Source: an uncultured Acidobacteriia bacterium
GTDB taxonomy: Bacteria > Acidobacteriota > Terriglobia > Bryobacterales > Bryobacteraceae
Length of the DNA: 64,000 bases
Assembly (NCBI GenBank): GCA_903929755.1
Contig: CAIYVZ010000045.1
Location: 25,474 to 89,473 of the forward strand
Direction of reading: 5' to 3'
The notes under the pieces: generated by a model
What the model was told of the DNA's origin: nothing
The model's database searches: none
What the model saw: only the letters and a program-made list of their open reading frames with translations
Shown here: in pieces, positions 47,101-55,673 of the stretch
How the letters are laid out: every line of letters starts with the position of its first letter
Position numbering within the stretch: the stretch's first letter is position 1
Position numbers and translations under genes: made by a program

Positions 47101-50100
47101 GTTGTCAGTTTCATCTTCCCCACCACAGTGGTGCAGGGAACTGCCCTGGACGTTTCCGTAACCGGCACGTTTACTCATTGGGTCCTCGGGAATACCACCG
47201 CCGATTTTGGTACGGGCATCGCCGCTACCGTCACGGCTGCGACGAATACAACTGCCACCGTGCATCTGGTGGTTTCACCCATCGCACCCACCGGAAATCA
47301 TGCAGTTCGTATGATCACCAACCTCGGCGGCGGAGGTCAGGAAATTGCCGTCTATACGATCGGCGCGGGTAATGGCACGCCTGGCTACATGAGTGTGACC
47401 TCAAGTGCCGCAAGCATACTTTCCGCTACGCCAACATCGCCTGCTGCCGTTCACCAGAATGACAACGGGGACAGCATCGCCATCGTGGGCTCCGGCACGC
47501 ACTTCACCCAGGCCACGCCTGTCATCGCATTCTGCTCCGGCGTGCACGCAGTCGCCTTTGTCGTCGCCGACGACACTCATATTTCCGCAACCGTGAACGT
47601 GGATACCTTCGCCGCCGTCGGCGCTTGCGGCGTCACCGTCACCACGGGCGGTGAAGTCGCCAGCGGTGCCGGGCTGTTCAACGTCCTGGCCGGCCTGCCG
47701 GTCATCACCAGCCTGAGCACCACTTCGGCCCGGCAGAACGACACCCTGAACGTGACAATCTCCGGCCTTTACACTCATTTCACGGTCGCCAGTACGGCCG
47801 ACTTTGGCCCGGGCATCGTGGTGAATGGCGCTCCTGCCTCAGTGAGTTCCACCTCGGCCACCTTCAATATCACCCTCGATCCCGCCGCTGCCACCACCGT
47901 GCGCACGGTGACCGTGAACTCGCCTGGTCCCGAAGCCGCGGTAAAAACCAACGCCTTTACCGTGCTCGCCGGCCTTCCCCAGATCACTTCCGTGCTGCCC
48001 AACAGCGGGGCGCAGGGTCTCACGCAAAACGTTCACATCGTCGGACTCTTCACGCACTTCAGCGCCTCCAGCGTCGTGGCCATCTCGGGTACTGGCGTCA
48101 CCATCGGGAATCCCCCGGCCTCGCCTGACGCCCTGAATCTCAATGTGAACTTTACTGTTTCGGTGGGTGCTCCCGCCGGACTGCGTACCGTTACCGTCAC
48201 CACGGGCGGGGAAGTGGTTTCGCTCCCCAACGCCTTCAACGTCTTGCCTGGCTCGCCCAACCTCAGCGGCCTGAGCCCCAACATCGGCGTGCCGAACTCC
48301 ACCGTCAACGTCACTCTCACCGGTGTGTTCACACACTTCACAGCAGGGGCCACCAAAGCGAATTTTGGTCCGGGAATCTCTGTGAACGGCGGTGGTTTCG
48401 GCAATGATGGCCTGCTTACTGTTGGCGACAGCACCAATGCGACCGCCACCCTCACCATTGATCCCGCTGCCGCGCTCGGCGCCCGCAATGTGGTCGTCAC
48501 CACTCCTGCGCCTCCGCTCGCTGCGGTCGAGTCCTTCACGGTCAACAACGGCTTCACCGTCCAAACTACGCCTTCCACCCCGGTCATCAGCTTCCTCAGT
48601 CCCTCCATGGGCCTGTCCGGCACAGTCTCGGCGTCCAACGTGCCCATCAATACCAGCATCACCGTCGTCTTTAACGAGCCGATGAAGGCCGCTACCATCA
48701 CCCCGGCCAACGCCTTTATCTCCGACGGCACCACGCAGGGTAGTTGCTGGACTGCGTCCGGCGTCCCCGCCTCCGTGAGCCTGGATCTTTCCGGCCGAAT
48801 TCTCACCATTACGCCCACCAGTCTGCTCGCCGTCGGGCGCAATTTCTATCTGCAACTGAACAGTTACTACGTGCCGGGCGGGACGCCGACTATTCAGGAT
48901 GCTTCCGGCACCCAGAATCTGGGGCACTATTGCCAGGCCTTCACTACCGGCTTCGCGCAGGATGCGACGGGGCCGACTTTCCTCACCGGCAACATTCCAG
49001 CCGGTGCCACTGGGGTTCCAACCAACGTCCACCCCACGGTCGGCTTCGATAAACCCGTCAACGCTGCCACCATATCTGGTCTCAGCTTCGTTTCGAATCC
49101 CGGCGCGGTTCCCGTTGCCGGCACCTGGAGCTACAGTTCCGACTTCCTCCAGTACATTTTTACCCCGGCCGCGAACCTGACGCCTGCTACGAACTATACG
49201 CTGGCTTTCACGAATGTGTTGACCGATTCGGTGGGCCACGCCCTCACCAATCCCGGCACTTTGTCATTTACGACCGGAGCCGCCACAGACACTTCCGGTC
49301 CGTCGGTAACCAGCATTACCCCGATTTATAACTCGACGGTTGCCACCAACCCCATCCTGCGGTTCACCACAAACAAGCCGATGAACCCACTCAGTGTTAC
49401 CCAGATGTATGTCTATAACCAGGTGTCCGGCGCCTACACCTACGGCAATGTGACCCATTCTTCTGACTTCAAAACGTGGGACCTCCACCTCTCCGCGCCC
49501 CTCGATGCCAGCACCTACTACCGCCTCAATTCGTACTCGATGTACGACTGGGCGGGTAACTGCTGCGTCAGCTTCAACCAATACTTCCTGACCGGTACCT
49601 CCACCGATGTTACTGGTCCCACCGTACTCTCCGTCTCGCCGCCCACCGGGTCCACAGGCATTGCCGTGAACGCGCCAGTCTGGGTTCACTTCAGCGAAGC
49701 CCTCGACCCGACTTCAGTTCCGTCCAGTGCAATATCTCTGAATGGCGGTGCCGTCGCAGGTACAGTGGCCTTTGGCGCGGGCCCCGACTACACCACCCTC
49801 GTCTTTACACCCACCGCCAATCTGGCAATTTCTACCAACTACGCCGTTTCGGTAGCCGGAGTGTCCGACACCAGTGGTAACCCCATGGTACCGTTTGCCG
49901 GAAGTTCCTTCCAGACCAGTGCCAGTGTCTCCGTTGACTCCACACACGGCACCATCTCGGCTATCACGCCGACCGGAACCAACGTGCCCGTCAATACCAA
50001 CGTGGTCTTCCAGCTCAACAAGCCCGTCAATCCTTTGTCCGTCACCAGCCAGAGCGCACGGGTATTTGACAACACCAATGGCGGACACGATATTCCTGGT

Positions 50101-53100
50101 ACCATTTCCCTGTCGATTGACTTGAAGACGCTGACGTTTACCCCGACGGCGAACCTCCCGGCCAACCACCAGGTCTGTGCCTACGCAAGCTACTGGGCGT
50201 CACTCTACGATTTGGCCGGCAATACCTTCAACTACAATACGCAGTGCTTTACCACCAGTTCCGCCGTTGACCTCACGCCTCCGACCGTCATCTCGGTAAC
50301 GCCGCCCGATGCCTCATCCGGCATTGGCCCGTACAACCCGGTGGTGGTTACGTTCTCGAAGCCGATTAACCCGGGAACCGTCGCCAACAACGTTGCGATG
50401 TACATTGGCAGCGCGCTGTTCACGTCCAGTTACAGTCTTTCGGCGGACAGTACGACCATATCCTTCAACAGCGGCTCCATGCCTTACGGGACGGTGTTCA
50501 CGGTGGTTGTGAGTCCCAATATCACAGACCTTGCGGCTAACCATCTGGCGGCCGAGTTCCGGTCGTCGTTCACCACCGCCCCGCAACCCGTGGTCGCGCG
50601 CCCGTCGGTTAGCTCCCTCCGCCCGGGTTCAGGCGCAACCGGGGTGCCCACATCGGCCACCGTTACATTCTTTACCAGCGCGGCCATGAATCCGGCAACA
50701 GTTACGGCAAGCTCGGTGCACATCTCTGAAAACGGCGTTCTGAAGACCGGAAGCCTGGTACTTTCCGCCAATAATCAGGCCATCACCTTCACGCCAACTA
50801 CACCGTTCGCGGCGGGCTCCCTGATCCAGATCTGGTTCACCAGTGCGGCGCAGGATGCGAGTGGAAACTCGCTGTACGATTACTTCGCCTCATTCACCGT
50901 CGCTCCGGATCTGAGCGCGACCCCGCTTACGGTCAGCAGCCGGAACCCGTGCTATGGATGCTCTGTTTCGGCCAACAGCACCGTGGACATCCTGTTCACC
51001 AAGCCAGTGAACCCGGCTACGGTCACGTCGTCGAGCTTCTTCATCGCCGCGAACTTCAGCCCGGGCAGCCCGGTCAACGGCACCATCAGCTTCCTGAATA
51101 ACAACAGGCTGATCCGGTTCACTCCGAATGCCGCGTACACGCAGAGCCAGTACTACACCGTGTATCTGGCAAGTTCGATACAGGATACCGATGGGCTGAG
51201 CTTCGCGGGCAGCGCGGTGAACTACAACTCTTACTTCTACGTCAACTCGGCAGCCGACAATACGCCTCCGTTCGTGACGGGCATCTCCCCTACCAGCGGA
51301 GCCGGTTCCATTGGCACCAACGCGGTGATCAGCGTGACGTTCAGCGAGAATGTGGATTCGCTGACGCTCGATCCTGCCAACGTCACCCTGACGGCTCCGG
51401 GAAACATCCCGCTGTCGATCGCGTACAACGGCAGCAACTACACCATGACGGTGACGCCGCAGGCTCCACTGCCGGCGGGAGCAGCCGTTACGCTGCACCT
51501 GAACGGCGTGTCGGACTTCTCGGGCAACCCGCTGAACCCGACGCCGTATACGATGACGTTCAACACGGCGGCCGCGCCGGATTACGCTCCACCCTCGGTG
51601 GTGCTGACCAGCCTGCTGAGTAACCAGAGCAACGTCCCGCTGAACTCCGGCTTCTCGGTCACGTTCAGCAAACCGATCGATCTAAGAACCTCGGTGCTCA
51701 ATAACACCGTCTACCTGCGGGACGCCTCGGCGGGATACGTCAACGTGCCGGTAACGCTGTCATGGAACGGCAGCGCCACCACGCTGACCATCACACCAAT
51801 CAACCCGCTCAGCGTAGGCCACCTGTACAACCCGCTGATTGTGAGTCTGTCCGACCTGAACGGGAATGCCGCGAACGCCTACATGGTGAACCAGAACTTC
51901 ACCACAGTACTGGCGGCCCCTGCCGGCGGTCCGCAGATCACTCAGTTCGTGACGCCGGATGGCTTTGTCAACGTTCCGGAAAACTTCAAGCCGCAGGTCC
52001 AGTTCGACCGTCCGATCCAGCCTGGCTTCCTGTCGGGAGTGACGTTCGTCAAGACGGCCGGTTCGGTGCCGGTACCGATGTCGCCGCAGCTTTCGGGGGG
52101 CGGTACGATTCTGACCGTGGTTCCCAATTCGATCCTGCAGCCAAACACGCAATACACCGTTACGGTGGCGGGCGTGGTGGATGCGGCCGGTAATCCGATT
52201 TCGGGTCCCGCGGTCCGGCACTTTACAACAGGGTCCTCCATCGACCTGGTGGCACCGCAGGTGGTTTCCGTGACACCGGTTTACAACTCGACTGTCGGCA
52301 CCAATCCGCTGCTGAAGATCGTGTTCAACAAGCCGATCAACCCGATTTCGGCCAGCAACTTCGCGATGTACCAGTTCGCCATCAATCGATACGTGAATCA
52401 GTTGAGCCTCGCATGGTCGGCCGACCTGAAATCGGTCACTTTCAATTACCCCGGACCGCTGAATCCGAACGACCGCTACTACTTCTATGTCAACGGTTAT
52501 ACGGATCTGGGCGGAAACACCAACAATACGAACCCGCAGTACTTCTACACCAGTTCGTCCTCGGACAACACGCCGCTCACGGTGACGAGCGTGAATCCGG
52601 TGAACGGAACCCTGGCGGCTCCAGTAAATCCGGCCATTTCTGTAAGGCTGAACAAAGCCGCCGCGCCCACCTCGGTCTCGGCTTCGGCGGTGACGCTGTC
52701 GGGCGTGGCCGGGACTACGGCTTCGCTTTCGGCGGACGGCATGACGATTTCGCTCTCGTTGCCGGGGCTGCTGGCGGCCAACACAACCTATAACGTTCAG
52801 GTGGCGGGTGGTGCCTTCACCGACACCAGTGGCAACGCGGTTACGGCTTTCTCCAGCGCGTTCACCACCTCTGGTTCGGGACTTTCCGACACCAGCCACG
52901 GCGGCGTGAGCCTGACGGATCCCTCGCCAGGCTCCACGGGGGTTGCGCTCAACAAGGTGATTACGGTCACTTTCAGTAAACCCTTCAACCCGAACTCCAT
53001 CCTGCAGGACAGCTTCGTGGTATGCATCAACGGTGACTGCAACAAGCGGATCGCCGGGACGGTGGCCATTGTGGATGCGAACCACCTGAGCTTCACGCCA

Positions 53101-55599
53101 GCGGTCGCGCTGCCCCCTGGGGCCACGATCTCGGTATTTGTGTATCCGTTCACTGCCTACATGACGGATCTTGCGGGCAACCCGTTCGACAACTCGTATC
53201 TGTACAACGCCCAGTTCTCGACGGCGGCGGTAGTGGATAATACTCCGCCGACCGTTACCAGCATGACGCCGACGAACGGGGCCACGAACGTGGGAGCCAT
53301 CACTGCGGTGGCTCTGACGTTCAACAAGTCGCTGGACAGCAGCACCGTCAACACCTCGACTTTCGCGCTTTACCTGGGGTCCTATAACCTGAGCGCGGGC
53401 GTGAGCACCTCGGCCGACCGCCGCACGGTGTACCTGAGCACGACCCTGCCGTTCGCCGCGACGATCACGGTGGGCGCGACGACGGGCGTAAAGGACTATG
53501 CCGGCAACAGCATGGCGAACCCTTACACAGCTTCGTTTGCAACAGAGGCCCAGCCGCTGAGTTTCAATCCGACGGTTATTCAGGTGCGGCCCGGCAACGG
53601 GGCACCGCTGAATTCGAAGGTGACCGTGTTCACAAACTCGCAGATCAACCTGACGAGTGCGCAGAACGGCCTCTACGTGGCGCAGAACGGGGCCCTGATT
53701 CCGGGTACGGTTTCGCTGACGGCAGACCAGCACGGCATCGTCTGGACGCCGGCTTCGAACTACCAGCCGGGGGCCCTGATTGAAGTGTTCGTCACCAGCA
53801 CGGTGACGGACATAAACCTCAATCCGGTGAACGCGTATAACTTCTCGTTTACGACTCAGGCGACCGCGTGCACCATTCCTGCAACCACGGCCTACAGTCC
53901 CGGACGCTACAACTACTCGTACATCGCGAATCCAGTGATTGAAGTTCAGTTCTGCGAAGCTCTGGACCCGGCCACGGTCACGTCGGCATCCTTCAACGTA
54001 CGGGCGAACAGCTCGTCGCCGGGGTTCGGCAGCCTGATTGCCGGTACCCTTTCGCTGCTCAACAACAATACGACCATCCGGTTTACACCGTCGGCAGATT
54101 TGACGGCCGGCCAGTACATCGCCATCCAGCTGACGGGGGCGATTAAGGATCTGGCCGCCAACGCCTACGCCGGGGACGGTTACTACGTCTACGTGTCTCC
54201 AGCTTCGGTGCACCAGAACACACCGTTTGCGGTGAGCACGGTGACGCCGACAAACGGCGCGACGGGCATCGGCGACAACGCGCCGGTGCGGATCGTCTTC
54301 AACAACCTGATCGATGGCCTGACGGTAACGCCCTCCACCGTGACGCTGAACGGCGGCGCGATTCCGTATACGGCTACGTTCGGAACCGTCAACACCAACC
54401 AGACGGTGATGACATTGACGCCTCTGGTTCCGCTACCCGACAGTTCGACTATTAACGTCCACGTGACCACGGGCGTTACGGACCTGGCCGGAGCGGCAAC
54501 GGCGGACTTCGTTTCCTCGTTCCAGACTGCGGCGGGGGCAGATTTCACGGGACCCGTGATTATCCAGCAGAGCATCGACAACAGCAACAACTCGAACGTA
54601 CCGACGAACTCCACGTTTACGATGTCGTTCAGCAAACCGCTGGATCCCTCGACCGTAGTGGGGAACCCGGCCGGGAATAACACGAGCGGTTTCTTCTACT
54701 ACGATTCAACTTGCCCCGGTGGCTTGTGTTATCCGCCATCGACGGTGAACATCAGCGCCGATCTGCGGACCGTAACCATTGTGCCCTCAGCCCCGATAAC
54801 TCCGAACTCGACTCACTACTATTACTGGTACGGTGGAACGGACCTGAACGGCAATGCGAAGGCGAACAGCTACCAGTACTTCACTACGGGAGGCGGTCCG
54901 GATTCGACGGCGCCAACGGTGGTGCAGACCAACCCGGTGGCCGGCGCAACAGGCGCACCCACCAACGTGGTACCGGAGCTAATCTTCAACGAAGCGGTTC
55001 GGGCTACCAGCCTCAACAACGTTACGCTCAACGGCGTGCCTGTAACAGCCGTTCTTAACAATGGCGTTTACTCGAACGATACCGTTGTCAAGGTAGTTCC
55101 CGCCGCGCTGCTGGCGCCCAATACCTTCTATACGGTGGTCGCCACCGGTATCCAGGATGTGGCGGGCAATGTGATGGCCTCACCTTATTCGTTCTCGTTC
55201 ACCACAGGCCCGAACTTCAACGTGAACAGCCCGAACTTTATCTCGGCCACCGTCAGCAACAATACGCCGGCCACAGTGCCGCTGCCGCAGAATACAAACA
55301 TCCCGAACGTGCTGAAGACGAATCCGACCTTCACCTTTACCTGGGATCAGGGTATCGACTACGCCAGCCTGCTCTTCGGGGCCATCTGGCTCACCGACAC
55401 CTCGAACACCCACGTCAACATTCCCGTGACGTTCACCTACTCGGCGATCGACCAGAAGACCGTCATCGTCCACGTGAATGGCACGCTCACACCCAGCACG
55501 CAATACCGGATGTGGATCCACTACTCGCCGTACGCCGTAAGCCTGTCCGGCTATTACGACTACTCACAGCGTCAGTTCCCGTTCACCACGGAACCTTAG
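41191..55599 (+). CDS. Giant exported Ig-like repeat protein, 4802 residues
   Basis: The ATG at 41191 has GGAG seven bases upstream. A signal peptide (about 1-29) is followed by two arrays. Residues about 30-2462 hold about 25 repeats averaging 97 residues, each with a TSISP-x-x-x-x-QG start, a G-x-x-T-H-[FW] motif, an FG-x-GI strand and a TVTTGGE end. Residues 2463-4802 hold about 21 SbsA/Big_5-like Ig domains with the hallmark PxNxxVxVxFSKPxNPxTV and a closing FTTG. No LPXTG, PEP-CTERM, OmpA-like or RTX sequence is seen at the C-terminus, which simply ends in an Ig strand (FPFTTEP). It is probably a surface or secreted stalk or adhesin; the export route beyond Sec is unknown. Confidence 0.9.
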   Translation: MSAVSRLRTSLTFGVMYLAGAYLLSAAIALNPATSPSSGTVGGTVTVTGTGFPSGAIPNTSVSVTVTCPPGNGGSVTVNSSAVVPVGTQRIISFQIPPALTVNQAVTCQVTVSGSLPSAYNSGASSSSLTLNPPPVVSSVSPGAGTRGTVINGVQIVGKYTHFTAILPTQPTVTVAGGGVTVSNVVATDSTHLTATFTLDPAAVPGIRLVTAKTGAEVAPLATGFLVSVSPAVSLSISPVTGVQGTTFDVNVTGTNTTFTPGTTVASFGDTVKVNSTTVLDPLHATVNVSVDPLASLGPRTVTVTTGGEYGIIANGFSVTPSSASLTSISPATLAQSASATINFVGNGTHWVQSGSLVSFGGGIAVGTVTVSGNQALTANITVPGSTPSGTYAATVTTNGERVTLPNALTVTAATPFLSAVTPTAGSQGQSNLDVNITGTYTSFLANTPTANFGPNITVNGITVLDNTHLKVNISIANTAFAGGRTASLTSNGTIFNFNFTVSSSAAAITGINPASGLQGASVAIQVTGVNTHWVDGLTQASLDPIWITVNQVKVNSPTSAVVNITIATTAPVGARTVTLSTGGEIVSFNSFAVLPFTPTMSLNPSSGMIGTTVPVVFNGSFTHWINNTTVANISGQGVSIQGFTVDTPWTAHASLVIDPTAPSSPAVSCTPGNRTLTLTTVSGAVDEIDIAPFCVTSTPAVLTSITPGHTAVPVNNLNVTITGQYTHFDNTTQVGFGPNITVSAPFAVTPTQLTVTISVAATAALGWRQAFVNTGAEQLSIGFNLDYPATSSLLSINPNTISQGQALTGVTITGNLTNWSQANTVAIIGLGITIGNLQILSANTASADISASPTTPAGGRSVSMITGGGAEVESGLGFSVTPGIASVSTIGVNLDCSNLIACPASSNTLADINQGETKSFRVVGVATHFLDGGTILDFGPGISITQVHVVDATNLYGQITVSFQAGTGFRNFRAITDGEVAPSFSNSVNIHPVTGTINITPTTAPQGTTLDITVNGVGATHFHTGDTSATFGNNAGIVGLSGGSSTLGPADITVLSPSQAVLHVVVQGTAYCCTGGLRNLTITTQNVIGAPQNIEQINLPLAFFISAGAAIVTQVTPNQDLQGHSVNLQVTGQNTNFQTGVTTAYLTTGGCTPASPAGAVVTNVTATDRLHANLALAIDVNAATGVRGLCMYTLGESVGYLNAFNVLPGVPSLSGTSPVSGLQGQTLTGVALLGNFTHWTASGATPTNVTFGQGIAVSNLQILDNSHATVTLVIDPIAQTGSRTVVVTTGTEVVQGTLFTVNPGPAILSSISPTHANQGQHILMQVNGQFTHWAQGLTQFSIGGGDIVVNGFLIQSQTSAIADLTLSPTAYLGTRTVTMSTAGEVVSLSQGFLVTGGIPSLLSISPSTYKQCDANVNVQIAGAFTKWQTNLPAPTVFMGPNVTVNSVTVNSDTALTAVVTVACAAPIGVQSILVQQGAQGLPGQIQIISNAPPTPYISYMSPGVALKGQTLSVSLAGAYTNWLPAGTATPTQVTFGTGITVNTFQVTSLTSATANITIQPGASVGNRSVVLTTGAEIETSSFYVTVGTPAISLIDGPNGTSGIQGQTLLVNLVGAYTTWNNATLFNFGSGITITPGSIQLFGPTAARMEVTVATLASVGGRSVTATTGAEVSYGYFGVSPGTATITSVTPNTVMQGSSGFVTHVTGFNTHWDNSTSFSFGGGDVGVTSVNVLDATHADVTMNLAPLAYPGLRNVVAQTGGEVATLVNGFVVTPGTPILTNCVNCSPGQGVFQQHAFLTSVLGQFTSFVAGWPAAGATTVDLGNGSHITSITVTGPQSVDISGTIDPLAYLGCRDVTVTTGAQVLKLYGAFCIGQGPAVISTLVPNTGLQGTTLNVAITGTNTNFVQNVTVGSFGPGISLNTLTVNTPLTATANITIAANATAQQNSVTLTTQGESATIPLGFTIQNNTPVVSFIFPTTVVQGTALDVSVTGTFTHWVLGNTTADFGTGIAATVTAATNTTATVHLVVSPIAPTGNHAVRMITNLGGGGQEIAVYTIGAGNGTPGYMSVTSSAASILSATPTSPAAVHQNDNGDSIAIVGSGTHFTQATPVIAFCSGVHAVAFVVADDTHISATVNVDTFAAVGACGVTVTTGGEVASGAGLFNVLAGLPVITSLSTTSARQNDTLNVTISGLYTHFTVASTADFGPGIVVNGAPASVSSTSATFNITLDPAAATTVRTVTVNSPGPEAAVKTNAFTVLAGLPQITSVLPNSGAQGLTQNVHIVGLFTHFSASSVVAISGTGVTIGNPPASPDALNLNVNFTVSVGAPAGLRTVTVTTGGEVVSLPNAFNVLPGSPNLSGLSPNIGVPNSTVNVTLTGVFTHFTAGATKANFGPGISVNGGGFGNDGLLTVGDSTNATATLTIDPAAALGARNVVVTTPAPPLAAVESFTVNNGFTVQTTPSTPVISFLSPSMGLSGTVSASNVPINTSITVVFNEPMKAATITPANAFISDGTTQGSCWTASGVPASVSLDLSGRILTITPTSLLAVGRNFYLQLNSYYVPGGTPTIQDASGTQNLGHYCQAFTTGFAQDATGPTFLTGNIPAGATGVPTNVHPTVGFDKPVNAATISGLSFVSNPGAVPVAGTWSYSSDFLQYIFTPAANLTPATNYTLAFTNVLTDSVGHALTNPGTLSFTTGAATDTSGPSVTSITPIYNSTVATNPILRFTTNKPMNPLSVTQMYVYNQVSGAYTYGNVTHSSDFKTWDLHLSAPLDASTYYRLNSYSMYDWAGNCCVSFNQYFLTGTSTDVTGPTVLSVSPPTGSTGIAVNAPVWVHFSEALDPTSVPSSAISLNGGAVAGTVAFGAGPDYTTLVFTPTANLAISTNYAVSVAGVSDTSGNPMVPFAGSSFQTSASVSVDSTHGTISAITPTGTNVPVNTNVVFQLNKPVNPLSVTSQSARVFDNTNGGHDIPGTISLSIDLKTLTFTPTANLPANHQVCAYASYWASLYDLAGNTFNYNTQCFTTSSAVDLTPPTVISVTPPDASSGIGPYNPVVVTFSKPINPGTVANNVAMYIGSALFTSSYSLSADSTTISFNSGSMPYGTVFTVVVSPNITDLAANHLAAEFRSSFTTAPQPVVARPSVSSLRPGSGATGVPTSATVTFFTSAAMNPATVTASSVHISENGVLKTGSLVLSANNQAITFTPTTPFAAGSLIQIWFTSAAQDASGNSLYDYFASFTVAPDLSATPLTVSSRNPCYGCSVSANSTVDILFTKPVNPATVTSSSFFIAANFSPGSPVNGTISFLNNNRLIRFTPNAAYTQSQYYTVYLASSIQDTDGLSFAGSAVNYNSYFYVNSAADNTPPFVTGISPTSGAGSIGTNAVISVTFSENVDSLTLDPANVTLTAPGNIPLSIAYNGSNYTMTVTPQAPLPAGAAVTLHLNGVSDFSGNPLNPTPYTMTFNTAAAPDYAPPSVVLTSLLSNQSNVPLNSGFSVTFSKPIDLRTSVLNNTVYLRDASAGYVNVPVTLSWNGSATTLTITPINPLSVGHLYNPLIVSLSDLNGNAANAYMVNQNFTTVLAAPAGGPQITQFVTPDGFVNVPENFKPQVQFDRPIQPGFLSGVTFVKTAGSVPVPMSPQLSGGGTILTVVPNSILQPNTQYTVTVAGVVDAAGNPISGPAVRHFTTGSSIDLVAPQVVSVTPVYNSTVGTNPLLKIVFNKPINPISASNFAMYQFAINRYVNQLSLAWSADLKSVTFNYPGPLNPNDRYYFYVNGYTDLGGNTNNTNPQYFYTSSSSDNTPLTVTSVNPVNGTLAAPVNPAISVRLNKAAAPTSVSASAVTLSGVAGTTASLSADGMTISLSLPGLLAANTTYNVQVAGGAFTDTSGNAVTAFSSAFTTSGSGLSDTSHGGVSLTDPSPGSTGVALNKVITVTFSKPFNPNSILQDSFVVCINGDCNKRIAGTVAIVDANHLSFTPAVALPPGATISVFVYPFTAYMTDLAGNPFDNSYLYNAQFSTAAVVDNTPPTVTSMTPTNGATNVGAITAVALTFNKSLDSSTVNTSTFALYLGSYNLSAGVSTSADRRTVYLSTTLPFAATITVGATTGVKDYAGNSMANPYTASFATEAQPLSFNPTVIQVRPGNGAPLNSKVTVFTNSQINLTSAQNGLYVAQNGALIPGTVSLTADQHGIVWTPASNYQPGALIEVFVTSTVTDINLNPVNAYNFSFTTQATACTIPATTAYSPGRYNYSYIANPVIEVQFCEALDPATVTSASFNVRANSSSPGFGSLIAGTLSLLNNNTTIRFTPSADLTAGQYIAIQLTGAIKDLAANAYAGDGYYVYVSPASVHQNTPFAVSTVTPTNGATGIGDNAPVRIVFNNLIDGLTVTPSTVTLNGGAIPYTATFGTVNTNQTVMTLTPLVPLPDSSTINVHVTTGVTDLAGAATADFVSSFQTAAGADFTGPVIIQQSIDNSNNSNVPTNSTFTMSFSKPLDPSTVVGNPAGNNTSGFFYYDSTCPGGLCYPPSTVNISADLRTVTIVPSAPITPNSTHYYYWYGGTDLNGNAKANSYQYFTTGGGPDSTAPTVVQTNPVAGATGAPTNVVPELIFNEAVRATSLNNVTLNGVPVTAVLNNGVYSNDTVVKVVPAALLAPNTFYTVVATGIQDVAGNVMASPYSFSFTTGPNFNVNSPNFISATVSNNTPATVPLPQNTNIPNVLKTNPTFTFTWDQGIDYASLLFGAIWLTDTSNTHVNIPVTFTYSAIDQKTVIVHVNGTLTPSTQYRMWIHYSPYAVSLSGYYDYSQRQFPFTTEP
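41278..48576 (+). repeat. Array of about 25 THF/THW-signature repeats in the giant gene
   Basis: Each unit begins with a variant of SISPxxxxQG, has GxxT[HN][FW] about 20 residues later, then an FGxGIxV strand, and closes with GxRxVTVTTGGE. Mean length is 97 residues (about 290 bp). Units differ enough that no exact DNA repeats of long length are visible, and no higher-order period was apparent here. They resemble IPT/TIG-type Ig folds but were not matched to a named family. Confidence 0.8.
48577..55596 (+). repeat. Array of about 21 SbsA-like Ig domains with nine-domain superrepeat
   Basis: Domain starts at residues 2591, 2700, 2806, 2916 and 3356 recur at about 3577, 3685, 3792, 3900 and 4341, an offset of 984-986 residues each time. 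The block of nine domains (nt 48961-51918) is thus repeated (51919-54900) and starts a third time (54901 onward). Matching domains share special features, for example NSTVxTNPxL at 2700 and 3685 and the DSTHG/DTSHG linker at 2916 and 3900. Confidence 0.8.
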
Positions 55600-55605
55600 C
55601 CAGAC

Positions 55606-55642
55606 GCGAAAGCGGCGCTCCATGAAGGAGCGCCGCTTTCGC
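55606..55642. terminator. 16-bp hairpin terminator, probably bidirectional
   Basis: A perfect 16-bp stem (55606-55621 with 55627-55642) closes a five-base loop. It lies seven bases after the giant gene's stop codon and 32 bases beyond the convergent dehydratase-like gene, so it can serve both transcripts. The stem includes AAA/TTT pairs but no long T-run. Confidence 0.8.
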
Positions 55643-55673
55643 TTGTAACATACATCCCGGACCGTCTAACTGT

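Noticed and set aside
42000..54213. Several long minus-strand frames within the giant gene (up to about 800 codons)
   Set aside because: The repetitive plus-strand codon pattern leaves the opposite frames free of stop codons; the translations are Arg/Gly/His-rich and have no motifs.
41191..55599. CRISPR or simple DNA repeat array
   Set aside because: Repeats are at protein level, about 290-330 bp long and highly diverged in DNA; there are no short identical repeats with spacers.
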